The notes: generated by a model from the letters alone, not told the origin. A stretch of 28,512 nucleotides of DNA from Phocaeicola plebeius (GCF_003437535.1 NZ_QSQT01000040.1:1-28512), one strand, 5' to 3'; shown: positions 1 through 8,720, numbered from the stretch's first letter. Numbers and translations are program-made.

Positions 1-191
1 TCCGTTATGCTATTGAGAAAATGTGCAAGGAAAAGAAAAGTTTAAATCACTTCGATTATAAAAACACGAAATTTATTTCTCTAAACTTGAAAGGATTCAT
101 ATATTTGCCACCTAACAGACAAATACAAGCAACGCCACAAAACTTAAAAGAATTTATAAATCTTAACTCTAACAAAAACCGACATCCATGA
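1..191 (+). CDS. 3' end of an unknown protein gene, cut by the window edge
   Basis: A reading frame is open from the left edge (codons in phase with base 3) to a TGA at 189-191, giving 62 residues with no start in view. The stop overlaps the ATG of the next gene as ATGA (188-191), which is typical of translationally coupled partners. The visible tail is lysine- and asparagine-rich (it starts RYAIEKMCKEKKS and contains GFIYLPPNR). I do not recognise the family. The base composition is as AT-rich as the following helicase gene and unlike the rest of the window. An open frame of this length could occur by chance in AT-rich DNA, but the exact 4-base overlap argues that it is real. Confidence 0.6.
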   Translation, partial: RYAIEKMCKEKKSLNHFDYKNTKFISLNLKGFIYLPPNRQIQATPQNLKEFINLNSNKNRHP

Positions 192-1681
192 AGCATATTA
201 ATCTCCAATCCGTCATTGAAGCTTATAGAAATCTAGAATCTTCATTGTTCCAGAAATTAATGAATAGCTACGGAATCATTGTAGGAGGATTAAATGGCAT
301 TAAAGATTATGAACTTGATGGCATAGAAGGACTGATAAACAATATATTTAAACATACAGCCGACATTACGGTCACCAGCAATTACTATCTAGGCTACTCA
401 ATTCCTCAGATAGGAAAAGAATTCGACTTACTCCGTTTTGGCACCAACTACCTAGTCAACATTGAAATAAAAACAAAAAGTTCACCAGAAAAGATACTAA
501 AGCAACAAGTAAAAAATAAATATTATCTCAGTTTCCTAGAAAAAGAAACTCATATTTATACTTATGTATTAAATGAGAACAAATTATACAAACTCATGAT
601 AGACAAAAGTGGGCCTATTACCAGAGAAATCGACTTTCATGAGCTATGCGATGATTTATCATCACAGAAAATTATGTACCTGAATCACATTGATGAGGTA
701 TTCGAACCTTCTAATTATCTGATTTCTCCATTCAATTCTACTGACAGATTCATAAACGAAGAATATTTTCTCACTATACAACAAGAAGAAATATGCAAAG
801 CCATACAAAAGCAATTAGCCGATAAAACCACAAACTTCATCGCACTTACAGGAGGAGCAGGTACAGGCAAGACACTCTTAACTTATCATATCGCCAAAAA
901 AGTAATTCAAGTTGGTCATGAAGTACTTATATTGCACTGTGCCCAACTTAATGCAGGTCATGAACTATTAAAAAATAAATACAAATGGCATATACATATG
1001 CCTAGATATGCTCCCAGTTTTTCTGATTATGATTTAGTTATCATCGATGAAGCTCAACGTATGCGACCAGAGCAGTTTAATAAATATACGGAAGAAATAG
1101 GTACATTAAATATAAAATGCATATTTTCCTACGATGAAAAGCAATATTTGAGCGACAACGAAAAAGAATATAATTTAAAAAAAAGGATTGAAGAAGAACT
1201 ATCATGCACTCCATACATATTGACAAACAAAATACGGACAAACAAAGAAATTGCGTTTTTTATAAAACAACTTTTCGATTCTCAAACAAATATTCCAGGC
1301 ATTACATATCCACACATTGAGCTTACATATTGTAAAGACTACTTTTCTGCAAAAATATTGCTACAAACTCTGCTAAATGAAGGATGGGAAATTCCTAGTT
1401 ATACACCTGGAACACGTTCTATTTTCGATTATGAAAAATACTTTCCCAGTAACAAAATGTGTGCACATTCTGTGATAGGGCAGGAATTTAACAATGTGGC
1501 CATTGTAATTGATGAACATTTCAAATATACAAAAAACGGAAAGCTAACGGCCAGTAACCAATATTATTCACAAAGGCAAATGTTATACCAAATTATTACT
1601 CGAGCCCGAAAAAGACTTCATATCATTGTGGTCAACAATGCTTCTATGCTAGCACGATGTATAGAGATTCTTAATAAATAA
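188..1681 (+). CDS. PD-(D/E)XK-like nuclease fused to DUF2075 SF1 helicase
   Basis: This 497-residue protein has two parts. Residues about 60-110 carry D80 followed by E93-I94-K95 on predicted strands, the spacing of a PD-(D/E)XK nuclease core. Residues about 195-497 are a DUF2075/Schlafen-like superfamily 1 helicase: Walker A GGAGTGKT (222-229), Walker B DLVIIDEAQ (D287, E288), a motif V-like VIGQEFNNVAIVID stretch and a motif VI-like ITRAR near the C-terminus. No signal peptide or membrane segment is seen, so it should be cytoplasmic. The start is the ATG overlapping the stop of the upstream gene. The gene is AT-rich and codon use differs from its neighbours, suggesting horizontal acquisition. 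Proteins of this kind act on DNA or RNA and often occur with restriction or defence genes. The helicase call is firm; the nuclease call is probable and the biological role is not known. Confidence 0.85.
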   Translation: MKHINLQSVIEAYRNLESSLFQKLMNSYGIIVGGLNGIKDYELDGIEGLINNIFKHTADITVTSNYYLGYSIPQIGKEFDLLRFGTNYLVNIEIKTKSSPEKILKQQVKNKYYLSFLEKETHIYTYVLNENKLYKLMIDKSGPITREIDFHELCDDLSSQKIMYLNHIDEVFEPSNYLISPFNSTDRFINEEYFLTIQQEEICKAIQKQLADKTTNFIALTGGAGTGKTLLTYHIAKKVIQVGHEVLILHCAQLNAGHELLKNKYKWHIHMPRYAPSFSDYDLVIIDEAQRMRPEQFNKYTEEIGTLNIKCIFSYDEKQYLSDNEKEYNLKKRIEEELSCTPYILTNKIRTNKEIAFFIKQLFDSQTNIPGITYPHIELTYCKDYFSAKILLQTLLNEGWEIPSYTPGTRSIFDYEKYFPSNKMCAHSVIGQEFNNVAIVIDEHFKYTKNGKLTASNQYYSQRQMLYQIITRARKRLHIIVVNNASMLARCIEILNK

Positions 1682-1689
1682 TGTACTAA

Positions 1690-1730
1690 AAACAGGCCAA
1701 CCTCAAAATCGAGATTAGCCTGTCTTTTTT
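1690..1730. terminator. Bidirectional terminator between the helicase and DPP IV genes
   Basis: Two 13-base arms (1692-1704 and 1711-1723) flank a 6-base loop. On the minus strand all 13 positions pair, two as G-U wobbles, and the hairpin runs into TTTTTAG. On the plus strand there are two C-A mismatches but a run of six T follows (1725-1730). It therefore best serves the minus-strand protease gene and probably also ends the plus-strand helicase transcript. Confidence 0.85.
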
Positions 1731-1734
1731 AATT

Positions 1735-3960
1735 TTATCGTCCTCCTGCCGGAAGATTCTTCAAGAAATAATCTGTCATAGACTTGCGAAGGTGATACGT
1801 GGTGCCTTCCCGCTCACTGATGGAATGTGAACGCATGGGATAGGATAACTGATAAAAGACCTTACCATGCTTCACCAGTTCATTCACCAACATCTCACAA
1901 CTCTGGTAATGCACATTGTCGTCACCCGTACCATGAATAAGCAGCAGGTTACCTTTCAGCCCCTCTACGTATGTAATAGGAGAACCCTTACGATAACCTT
2001 CCGGATTTGCCTGCGGTGTATTCATGTAACGTTCCTGATAAATCGTGTCATACAACCGCTGGTCGGATACGAAGGCAATGGCAATACCCGTACAGAATAC
2101 ATCCGGATAGCGGAACATACAATTCAATGTCTGGCTGCCTCCTCCGCTCCAGCCTGTAATACCGATACGGGAAGTATCAATGAATGAATACTGACGGGCC
2201 AAGTCCAGAATTCCTTGCGCCTGGTCTTGCGAAGCAAAAGTTCCTACCTCTCCATAGATACACTTTCTCCATTCCCGTCCGCGAGGAGCCGCAGCCCCAC
2301 GGTTCTCAATGCTGACTACAATATATCCCTGATTAGCCAGGTACTGATGCCACAGGTCACCTCCCTGCCATACATCCTGCACCGTAGAGCCGGCAGGTTC
2401 ACCGTACACATCAATGATGACCGGATATTTCTTCGACGGATCAAAATTAACGGGCTTGATCATCCATGCATCCAGTTGCAGGTCTCCGGAACGGGTTTTG
2501 ACAAACTCCTTCGGACTCAACTGAAGTTGCTGATACTGCGATGCAGCTTCCTCGTTATTTTCAATGACCGACACCGTTTTATGAGAAGGCAAGGCCACCA
2601 TCTCTATCCGAGGAGGAGTCACAGAGTTGCTGAACGTATGTACCGCATATTTCCCGTCGGGAGACAAATCGTACCGATGCTGTCCCTGCTCATCCATCGG
2701 ACTGAGGCGTTTCACTTCACCCTTTCCTAACAACTCGGCAGAATAAAGATACCGCTGGGTATAATTATCGGGTGAAGCAATGAAATAGACGAGACCTTTC
2801 TTCACGTCCATGCCCACCTGTTCGATAAAGTCGAACTCCCCTTTGGTAATGGGCTGAACATCTTTTCCGTCACGACTTACACGGTAAAGATGACGCCAGC
2901 CGCTTCGTTCACTCTGCCAGGTAAAGTAAGTATTATTCTTCAGCCAGGTCACCTGATCATTTGTTTCCACCCATGCGGCATCTGTCTCTGTCAGGATATT
3001 CTTCGGAGCACCGCCTCCAATGGTAGCAATCCACACCTTGTTCGTGTTCTGCGGACGGTTCATCTGCTGAATAAACAAATCATTGCTTTCCGGTATAAAA
3101 TCCATTCGCATGATATAATTCTGACGAGGGTCACCGGGCAGATCAATCCATGTAGTCTCTCCACCGGAAGCTGCTACGTATCCCACCTTAACCGCCGAGT
3201 TCGTAGTTCCGGCCTTCGGATAAGGGAAACGAAGGATTTTCGGATAAAGCGAATCGACATTGTTGATAATGTCAAACCACCCAGTACCTTCTGTATCGCT
3301 TTGCCAATAGGCTATGTACTTGCCATCGGGACTCCAGCGGAAGCCGTCACGGCAAGAGAATTCTTCCTCGTACACCCAGTCGAATGTACCGTTCACAATC
3401 GTATTACTTCCGTCGCGGGTCAACTGTACAACCTTTCCGTCGGAAACATACTCCACATAGATATTGTTTCCGCTGACATAAGCCACACGTGTACCATCGG
3501 GCGAGAATTTGGCAAACATCAGACTGCTCTCTGGCAACTGTGCTCCTAATTGCCTCAACTTGCCCGTTTCCATGTTCAATACCCAATAGTCTCCGCGCGT
3601 ATCATACCTCCAGACACGCCGTGTATTGGTATATACCAAAACCTGCTTATGGGAGGTGTCAAAACTAAAACTACGGACAGACAACGTGTCGGAAGTACCC
3701 GGCTTTACGAACATGGAAGCAGGAATAAGTACCTCACGCTTGTTCTTACCGGGCGTATACGAAACGATGTCGTATCCCCCAGCCGGATTTTTCTCCTTCT
3801 TTGAATAACTGTTCCCCTCTGAAAGCCAGTTTACCCGGCTTTCGCCCTTCGTGACAATCAGACCTCCGTTCACCACTTCCTCCAAGGTTGGTACATGCTG
3901 TGCATAGGATGAGAAGGCGGTCAGACAACACAGAGCTAAAAAGATGCTTTTTGTGTTCAT
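1735..3960 (-). CDS. Secreted dipeptidyl peptidase IV-like S9 serine protease
   Basis: This 741-residue protein starts with a signal peptide (hydrophobic core 5-18, likely cleaved after SSYA at 20), so it is periplasmic or surface-exposed. Residues about 40-480 form the DPP IV N-terminal propeller and include DWVYEEEF (194-201), whose acidic residues bind the substrate amino terminus in this family. Residues about 490-737 are the alpha/beta-hydrolase domain, with S605 in GWSGGG, D680 in HGTGDDNVH and H712 in RSHSISE as the catalytic triad. Length and motifs fit peptidase family S9B, which removes X-Pro or X-Ala dipeptides. The nucleophile motif is GWSGGG where classical DPP IV has an aromatic residue (GWSYGG or GWSFGG). 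The gene has its own terminators on both sides and its own promoter, so it is a single-gene unit rather than part of the fucose operon upstream. Confidence 0.93.
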   Translation of the reverse strand: MNTKSIFLALCCLTAFSSYAQHVPTLEEVVNGGLIVTKGESRVNWLSEGNSYSKKEKNPAGGYDIVSYTPGKNKREVLIPASMFVKPGTSDTLSVRSFSFDTSHKQVLVYTNTRRVWRYDTRGDYWVLNMETGKLRQLGAQLPESSLMFAKFSPDGTRVAYVSGNNIYVEYVSDGKVVQLTRDGSNTIVNGTFDWVYEEEFSCRDGFRWSPDGKYIAYWQSDTEGTGWFDIINNVDSLYPKILRFPYPKAGTTNSAVKVGYVAASGGETTWIDLPGDPRQNYIMRMDFIPESNDLFIQQMNRPQNTNKVWIATIGGGAPKNILTETDAAWVETNDQVTWLKNNTYFTWQSERSGWRHLYRVSRDGKDVQPITKGEFDFIEQVGMDVKKGLVYFIASPDNYTQRYLYSAELLGKGEVKRLSPMDEQGQHRYDLSPDGKYAVHTFSNSVTPPRIEMVALPSHKTVSVIENNEEAASQYQQLQLSPKEFVKTRSGDLQLDAWMIKPVNFDPSKKYPVIIDVYGEPAGSTVQDVWQGGDLWHQYLANQGYIVVSIENRGAAAPRGREWRKCIYGEVGTFASQDQAQGILDLARQYSFIDTSRIGITGWSGGGSQTLNCMFRYPDVFCTGIAIAFVSDQRLYDTIYQERYMNTPQANPEGYRKGSPITYVEGLKGNLLLIHGTGDDNVHYQSCEMLVNELVKHGKVFYQLSYPMRSHSISEREGTTYHLRKSMTDYFLKNLPAGGR

Positions 3961-4006
3961 CTACGCATTAATTTATGGTTGATTAAAATAAACTTGTAAG
4001 ATATGC

Positions 4007-4033
4007 CAAAAGTACAACTTTTCAGCACACAAA
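4007..4033 (-). promoter_or_regulatory. Candidate promoter of the DPP IV-like gene
   Basis: The minus strand carries TACTTTTG (4007-4014), an exact match to the Bacteroidetes -7 box TAnnTTTG. A TTTG lies at 4030-4033, 15 bases upstream, which is shorter than the usual spacing of about 19-20. It sits just after the terminator of the preceding operon and would give a 5' leader of roughly 40 bases. The -7 box is the better supported half. Confidence 0.5.
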
Positions 4034-4049
4034 CGGAACAATCTGACAT

Positions 4050-4090
4050 AAAAAAACGTACTTGCACTTCTTCGAGAAACGCAAGTACGC
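4050..4090 (-). terminator. Terminator of the fucose operon
   Basis: On the minus strand a 15-bp stem (outer part CGTACTTGC pairing with GCAAGTACG, two inner G-U wobbles) closes a CGA loop and is followed by six T (4051-4056 on the plus strand). It lies about 45 bases past the stop of the zinc dehydrogenase gene and ends the six-gene operon. The arm AACGCAAGTACG recurs in the intergenic region at 28364-28375. Confidence 0.88.
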
Positions 4091-4135
4091 TATTATTAAA
4101 CACATGAACCTCAAATCTTCCTTTTCTGAGGCTTT

Positions 4136-5152
4136 TTAGAATTTTACCAAAATACGGAATACCTTACCCGGATTCACCGCCCAGCCTTCCATGGCTTCCG
4201 ATGCATTTTCGGGTGACACAATGCTTGAAATCAATTTTTCTACCGGACAATTTCCTGTTTTCATATAATGTATTACAGCACGGAAATCAGCTGGCAATGC
4301 GTTTCGGGAGCCACGGATGTCCAACTCTTTCTGTACAAAGTATTTCGTCTGAAATTCTACCCCGCTCTTGGCATAACCGATACATACCACGCGTCCCGTA
4401 AAGCTGACCTCATCGACCGCCATCACGTAAGTGGCCGGACTGCCTACCGCCTCGATTACCACATCGGCTCCCAAGCCGCCTGAATATTCCTGCACACGTT
4501 CATGCACATTCTCCGTGCGTGAATTGATGACATACGTAGCTCCTACCTCACGAGCCAGAGCCAATTTCTCGTCATCCAAATCGACGGCAATCACGGTAGC
4601 TCCACGCAAGGCGGCACGTACAATGGCTCCCATACCAACCATACCACAGCCTATCACCATTACTATCTCATTGTCAATCACCTGACCGCGTGACACCGCA
4701 TGAAAGCCCACGCTCATCGGTTCAATCAACGCACAGTCACGTGAAGAGATGCCCTCTGCCGGAATCACTTTCGACCAGGGAAGCACCGCATATTCACACA
4801 TCACGCCGTTACGCTGTACGCCCAACGTCTCATTGTGTTCGCAGGCATTTACCCGCCCGTTCCGGCACGAGGCACATTTTCCACAATTCGTATAGGGATT
4901 CAGTGTCACATTCATGCCCTTCTTAAAACTCTCCGGTACGCCCGGTCCTACGACATCTATTACCGCACCAACTTCATGTCCCGGAATGACCGGCATTTTC
5001 ACCATCGGGTTCCGCCCCAGATAAGTATTCAGGTCAGAACCACAGAAACCTACATATTCAATCTTTACCAATATTTCCCCAGCCTTCAGTTCAGGCTTCT
5101 CAATCTCTACGACCGCCATTTTCTGGGGAGCTGCAATTTGAACCGCTTTCAT
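4136..5152 (-). CDS. Zinc-dependent medium-chain alcohol dehydrogenase (sugar/sugar-acid type)
   Basis: This 338-residue cytoplasmic enzyme has the full MDR zinc-dehydrogenase pattern: catalytic zinc ligands C37, H59-E60 (PGHE) and E144, structural zinc cysteines C90, C93, C96 and C104, and an NAD-binding GCGMVG (168-173) followed by D191, which favours NAD over NADP. It resembles the threonine/sorbitol dehydrogenase group, including E. coli LgoD, which oxidises L-galactonate at C5. It is the last gene of the fucose operon, 34 bases after the transporter. L-fuconate is 6-deoxy-L-galactonate, so oxidation of L-fuconate or a downstream keto acid is a reasonable guess. An alternative is a propanediol- or lactaldehyde-type dehydrogenase. 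The family is certain; the substrate is inferred from context. Confidence 0.9.
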   Translation of the reverse strand: MKAVQIAAPQKMAVVEIEKPELKAGEILVKIEYVGFCGSDLNTYLGRNPMVKMPVIPGHEVGAVIDVVGPGVPESFKKGMNVTLNPYTNCGKCASCRNGRVNACEHNETLGVQRNGVMCEYAVLPWSKVIPAEGISSRDCALIEPMSVGFHAVSRGQVIDNEIVMVIGCGMVGMGAIVRAALRGATVIAVDLDDEKLALAREVGATYVINSRTENVHERVQEYSGGLGADVVIEAVGSPATYVMAVDEVSFTGRVVCIGYAKSGVEFQTKYFVQKELDIRGSRNALPADFRAVIHYMKTGNCPVEKLISSIVSPENASEAMEGWAVNPGKVFRILVKF

Positions 5153-5186
5153 TTTCTTGTTATTTTTATTTTCAGATAGACTATTT

Positions 5187-6443
5187 TCAATCCAATACCT
5201 TGTATCCTCTCCACCCGTAATAGGCGCAAAATAAGAAACAAACCATCGGAACTACATACGCCAGATGATACATCTGTTCATTAACGTGCATCAGATAAGC
5301 CGTAAACTGGGGCAGGCAAGCATTACCCACTATCGACATCACCAGAAAAGCAGAGCCACTTTTCGTCTGACTGCCCAAATCTTTCAGTGCCAATGAAAAC
5401 TGGGTAGGATACATGATGGACATGAAGAACGAAATGCCCAGCATGGCATACAGACCAATCCAGCCTCCACACACGGCAACTACGGCACAAAGCAGAATAT
5501 TCACCAATGCATAGACCAGCAACATATCTTGCGGACGGAAACGAATCATCAGTCCGGTACCAATCCATCGTCCCAGCAGGAAAGCCAGCATATACAAACC
5601 GAAATAGGTGGTAGCTTCCGACTCCGAAATTCCGGCATACGAACAGCAATAGACTAAAAACAGGCTGTTGATAGCCGTCTGTCCGCCATTATAAAAAAAC
5701 TGTGCAATGACGCCCCACCGCAGATGCGACCGCTTCCATACACTGAAATCAATCAGTTTTTCCTTAGAAGTGCCCCGCTGCCCTTCATCTCCAATCTTAG
5801 GCAACCTAGAGAAAATAAAGATTCCCGCAATAACCAGCAGCAATACCGCCAATGCCAGATAAGGAGTTTTCATAGCATCCGTCTCAAACTGGATATAGGC
5901 TTCCCATCCGCCCGGATAATCTGCCGGAAGCGTTTCACGCGTATAGTGCGTGCCACTCAATATCAGTTTACTCAAAAACATGGCTGCAATGAAAGCTCCG
6001 AGCCCGTTAAATGACTGCGCCAGATTCAGTCGTTGAGGAGCTGTAGCCGCATCACCTAAAGCCGTTACGTACGGATTGGCTGCGGTCTCTAAAAAACACA
6101 TCCCGGTAGCAATAACAAAGAAGATGCACAGATAAGCCCAATATTCCTTCAACATGGCAGCCGGAAAGAACAACAGACCACCTGCTGCCGCCAACACCAA
6201 GCCGAAAATAATACCAGCTTTGTAGCTATACCGCTTCATGAACATGGCTATCGGAATCGGGAAAATAAAATACGCCAGCCAGTAAGCTGTTTCCGTAAAG
6301 GACGCTTCAAAGGTATTCAGTTCGCAAGTCTTCATCAGCTGCCGAATCATGGTAGGCAGCAGGTTACTACTGATAGCCCACAAAAAGAAAAGGCTGAAAA
6401 CCAGTGCAAGCGGCAGTTTATAGCTATTATTATTTTTCATCAT
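5187..6443 (-). CDS. fucP: L-fucose:proton symporter, FucP-type MFS transporter
   Basis: This 418-residue protein has about twelve hydrophobic segments and the FucP family pattern: FLWAISSNLLP in TM1, PIPIAMFMKRYSYKAGI after TM2, ETAANPYVTALG (119-130) and RLNLAQSFNGLGAF in the middle of the N-half, and a MSIMYPTQFSLALKDLG stretch in the C-half. E119 matches the essential E135 of E. coli FucP. The other essential acid of E. coli FucP, D46, appears to be a proline here (P30) when TM1 is aligned by eye. It acts in the inner membrane. The gene ends 34 bases before the zinc dehydrogenase gene and begins 12 bases after the amidohydrolase stop, inside the operon. L-fucose is the likely substrate given its neighbours; a related deoxy- or amino-sugar cannot be excluded. 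Confidence 0.88.
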   Translation of the reverse strand: MMKNNNSYKLPLALVFSLFFLWAISSNLLPTMIRQLMKTCELNTFEASFTETAYWLAYFIFPIPIAMFMKRYSYKAGIIFGLVLAAAGGLLFFPAAMLKEYWAYLCIFFVIATGMCFLETAANPYVTALGDAATAPQRLNLAQSFNGLGAFIAAMFLSKLILSGTHYTRETLPADYPGGWEAYIQFETDAMKTPYLALAVLLLVIAGIFIFSRLPKIGDEGQRGTSKEKLIDFSVWKRSHLRWGVIAQFFYNGGQTAINSLFLVYCCSYAGISESEATTYFGLYMLAFLLGRWIGTGLMIRFRPQDMLLVYALVNILLCAVVAVCGGWIGLYAMLGISFFMSIMYPTQFSLALKDLGSQTKSGSAFLVMSIVGNACLPQFTAYLMHVNEQMYHLAYVVPMVCFLFCAYYGWRGYKVLD

Positions 6444-6455
6444 TTCCCCGTTTTT

Positions 6456-7385
6456 TTATTCCGACATATTCTTGATGTAAGGAAGTTCCGACAGATTATG
6501 GAAGCCATAGAAACTGCGGGCATTTTCTCCTAAGAAGAGGGCTTTCTCTCTTTCCGTCAACTCTGCGGACTTACTCACAAAGTCGTACGACATGCGGTAG
6601 GTAATGGCCGTAATGGTACGCGGATAATCCGACCCCCACATCAGTTTCTCAAAGCCGACCAGCTCGGCAGCCTCACGGATGGCTCTTACCGCCCCCTTAA
6701 ACGGATAAAACTCGTCATTGAACAACCAGGTAATTCCTCCCGATTCAATACGTACATGAGGATGACGCGCCAACTTAATCTGTTCCTTCCACTGAGGACG
6801 AGTTACCATACCAAAATGCCCGATGGCCACCTTCAACTTAGGACACTCCTGAATTACCTCCTCCAGTTCGCCCACCTGTGTATCCCCATCGGCCATATCA
6901 ATAGAAAGCAGCACCCCGTTCTGCTCCATCAGATGGAACATCTGCATCATTTCCTCACCGTTCAGTCTTACACGCCCTTCCTGAAGCAGCAAGCGCTGTG
7001 CAGGAATCTTAATCCCCTGGAATCCCCGTGCAATAAGCTGACGCGCCTGATCCAGATAGCCCGGCTTACGGAACTCACACATTCCGCATACAAAGAAACG
7101 GTCGGGATAACGGGCCGCAACCTCAGCCAAATAGTCATTCTGAAAACCGTCAATAAACTCTTGTGTCACCACGGCCGCAGACACCTGTGCATAGTCCATG
7201 TTAGATAAGAACACTTCTGCACTGTTTACTCCATCGGTCATGAACGGGGGAAGCATCTGTCTCACTTCCCCCATGAACAATGACCTTCCATTCTCCAAGG
7301 TGCGGATAGGCAGTCCCTCAACCACCGTATCCTGCTTCAACCACAAATGAGAATGTGCATCGATTATTATAAACCCCATATACAA
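6456..7385 (-). CDS. Amidohydrolase-superfamily lactonase, probable L-fuconolactone hydrolase
   Basis: This 309-residue cytoplasmic protein is a TIM-barrel metal-dependent hydrolase of the COG3618/COG2159 type. It shows DAHSHLW at 9-15 (the metal-binding HxH, H11 and H13), an IGHFG strand-end histidine motif, and MWGSDYPR near the C-terminus with the catalytic-type aspartate. COG3618 members include L-fucono-1,5-lactonase and other sugar lactonases. It sits between the aldo/keto reductase gene (9-base gap) and fucP (12-base gap), which fits hydrolysis of the L-fuconolactone made by the reductase. The start could also be the Met at residue 3, since MYMGF offers two ATGs. Family assignment is strong; the exact lactone is inferred. 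Confidence 0.85.
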   Translation of the reverse strand: MYMGFIIIDAHSHLWLKQDTVVEGLPIRTLENGRSLFMGEVRQMLPPFMTDGVNSAEVFLSNMDYAQVSAAVVTQEFIDGFQNDYLAEVAARYPDRFFVCGMCEFRKPGYLDQARQLIARGFQGIKIPAQRLLLQEGRVRLNGEEMMQMFHLMEQNGVLLSIDMADGDTQVGELEEVIQECPKLKVAIGHFGMVTRPQWKEQIKLARHPHVRIESGGITWLFNDEFYPFKGAVRAIREAAELVGFEKLMWGSDYPRTITAITYRMSYDFVSKSAELTEREKALFLGENARSFYGFHNLSELPYIKNMSE

Positions 7386-7394
7386 ATTCCTCCT

Positions 7395-8327
7395 TTAAGA
7401 ATTAGCCCAACTTACACGGAACTGGTCGCCGATAATTTCACGCACTTCACGCACCAAAATTTCATCCATCGGCTCCTCTATGTAAGCCACATTCTTCTTC
7501 ACATTCTGCGGATTGGCCGTACTGAACAATGTCGTAGCAATGCGCGGATTGCTCACAGCATACTGCATGGCCAGTTTTTCTATCGGATAATTCTTACTCT
7601 TACAATGCTCCATAGCCTTTCGGCAAGCCTCTACCAACGGCTGAGGAGCCGGATGCCATGACGGTACACCTCTTTCGGTCAGCAATCCCATAGACAATGG
7701 AGAGGCACTGATTACCCCAATACCTTTCGACTCAAAATAGTCCAGAAAATCGACCAGCTTGTCATCGCACAAGCAATAATGACAGAAGTTCAGTACCGAC
7801 TCTACCGTCCCTGCCAGTGAATGGTCAATCACCCACTTCAGGTTCTCCAGTTGCAGGTCGGTGATACCCACATGGCCTACTACCCCTTTCTCTCTTAACT
7901 CCACCAAAGCCGGCAAAGTCTCATTAACCACCTGATTCAAGTCGGCAAACTCAATGTCATGCACATTAATCAGGTCGATATAGTCCACATGCAGGCGTTC
8001 CATACTTTCGTACACGCTCTCCGTAGCCCGCTTCCCGGAATAATCCCAGGTATTTACCCCGTCTTTTCCATAACGTCCTACCTTCGTAGAGAGATAATAC
8101 TTGTCGCGAGGAATCTCCTTCAGGGCCTTTCCTAATACCGTTTCAGCCTTATAATGTCCGTAATAAGGAGACACATCAATAAAATTCATCCCCAAATCAA
8201 TGGCGGTAAACACCGCTTCCAATCCTTCTTTTTCTCTAATGTCATGGAAGACTCCCCCCAAAGAAGAAGCTCCGAAACTCAAAGAGGATACCTTCATCCC
8301 CGTCTTTCCTATTTCATGGTATTCCAT
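7395..8327 (-). CDS. Aldo/keto reductase, L-galactose/L-fucose dehydrogenase-like
   Basis: This 310-residue cytoplasmic aldo/keto reductase has the catalytic tetrad D51, Y56, K82 and H123 (NVHD). The N-terminus (GKTGMKVSSLSFGASSLGGVF) resembles plant L-galactose dehydrogenase and bacterial D-threo-aldose 1-dehydrogenase, which oxidise the C1 of L-galactose, L-fucose and related sugars to the lactone with NAD(P). L-fucose is 6-deoxy-L-galactose, so the reaction proposed here is L-fucose to L-fucono-lactone. It lies between the mutarotase gene (12-base gap), which would supply the right anomer, and the lactonase gene (9-base gap), which would use the product. A generic AKR acting on another aldose is the alternative. 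Confidence 0.88.
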   Translation of the reverse strand: MEYHEIGKTGMKVSSLSFGASSLGGVFHDIREKEGLEAVFTAIDLGMNFIDVSPYYGHYKAETVLGKALKEIPRDKYYLSTKVGRYGKDGVNTWDYSGKRATESVYESMERLHVDYIDLINVHDIEFADLNQVVNETLPALVELREKGVVGHVGITDLQLENLKWVIDHSLAGTVESVLNFCHYCLCDDKLVDFLDYFESKGIGVISASPLSMGLLTERGVPSWHPAPQPLVEACRKAMEHCKSKNYPIEKLAMQYAVSNPRIATTLFSTANPQNVKKNVAYIEEPMDEILVREVREIIGDQFRVSWANS

Positions 8328-8339
8328 AGTGATAACTTT

Positions 8340-8720
8340 TTAAGATTCATACAAATAAAACAGACGCTCCATCAACTGCCATTTCTCGGCAGAGCTGCTT
8401 CCCTGCACACATTCCTGAAAACGCGCTACATAGTCTTCCCATTCTGTCTGTCTGGGCAACTGTGCCAGGCGTTTCATCGCGCTATCCCAGTCAAAATCAA
8501 GCGGTGCTTCCACAATCATGAACAGCTTGCAGCCTACGATATAGATTTCCATTTCCAATATCCCCACTGAACGGATTCCCGCCCGAATTTCCGGCCAGGC
8601 TTTTTCACGACTATGTATCTTCCGGTATTCCGCTATCAGTTCCGGATTATTTTTCAAATCCAATGCCTGACAATACCGCTTGACGGGCATACCGTACTCT
8701 TTTACTCTATATCCTTCCAT
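8340..8720 (-). CDS. L-rhamnose/L-fucose mutarotase family protein (RhaM-like)
   Basis: This 126-residue protein matches the RhaM/DUF718 family. YRKIHSREKAWPEI holds H36 and W42, corresponding to the catalytic His and nearby Trp of E. coli RhaM, and EIYIVG holds the partner Tyr. The family interconverts the alpha and beta anomers of deoxy-sugars. Between a fucosidase gene and a fucose dehydrogenase gene the likely substrate is L-fucose. Family members usually begin close to the MPVKRYCQALDL stretch, so the Met at residue 11 (8690) is a serious alternative to the annotated start. The fucosidase stop lies 14 bases upstream. Confidence 0.88.
   Translation of the reverse strand: MEGYRVKEYGMPVKRYCQALDLKNNPELIAEYRKIHSREKAWPEIRAGIRSVGILEMEIYIVGCKLFMIVEAPLDFDWDSAMKRLAQLPRQTEWEDYVARFQECVQGSSSAEKWQLMERLFYLYES

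Noticed and set aside
2890..3549. 219-codon plus-strand open frame opposite the DPP IV-like gene
   Set aside because: It is antisense to a well-supported protease gene, has no recognisable domain or promoter, and its composition follows the opposite strand's codon pattern.
4109..4131. Small CCTCA/TGAGG hairpin just past the zinc dehydrogenase stop
   Set aside because: The stem is only 5 bp and no T tract follows on the minus strand; the strong hairpin at 4050-4090 explains termination.
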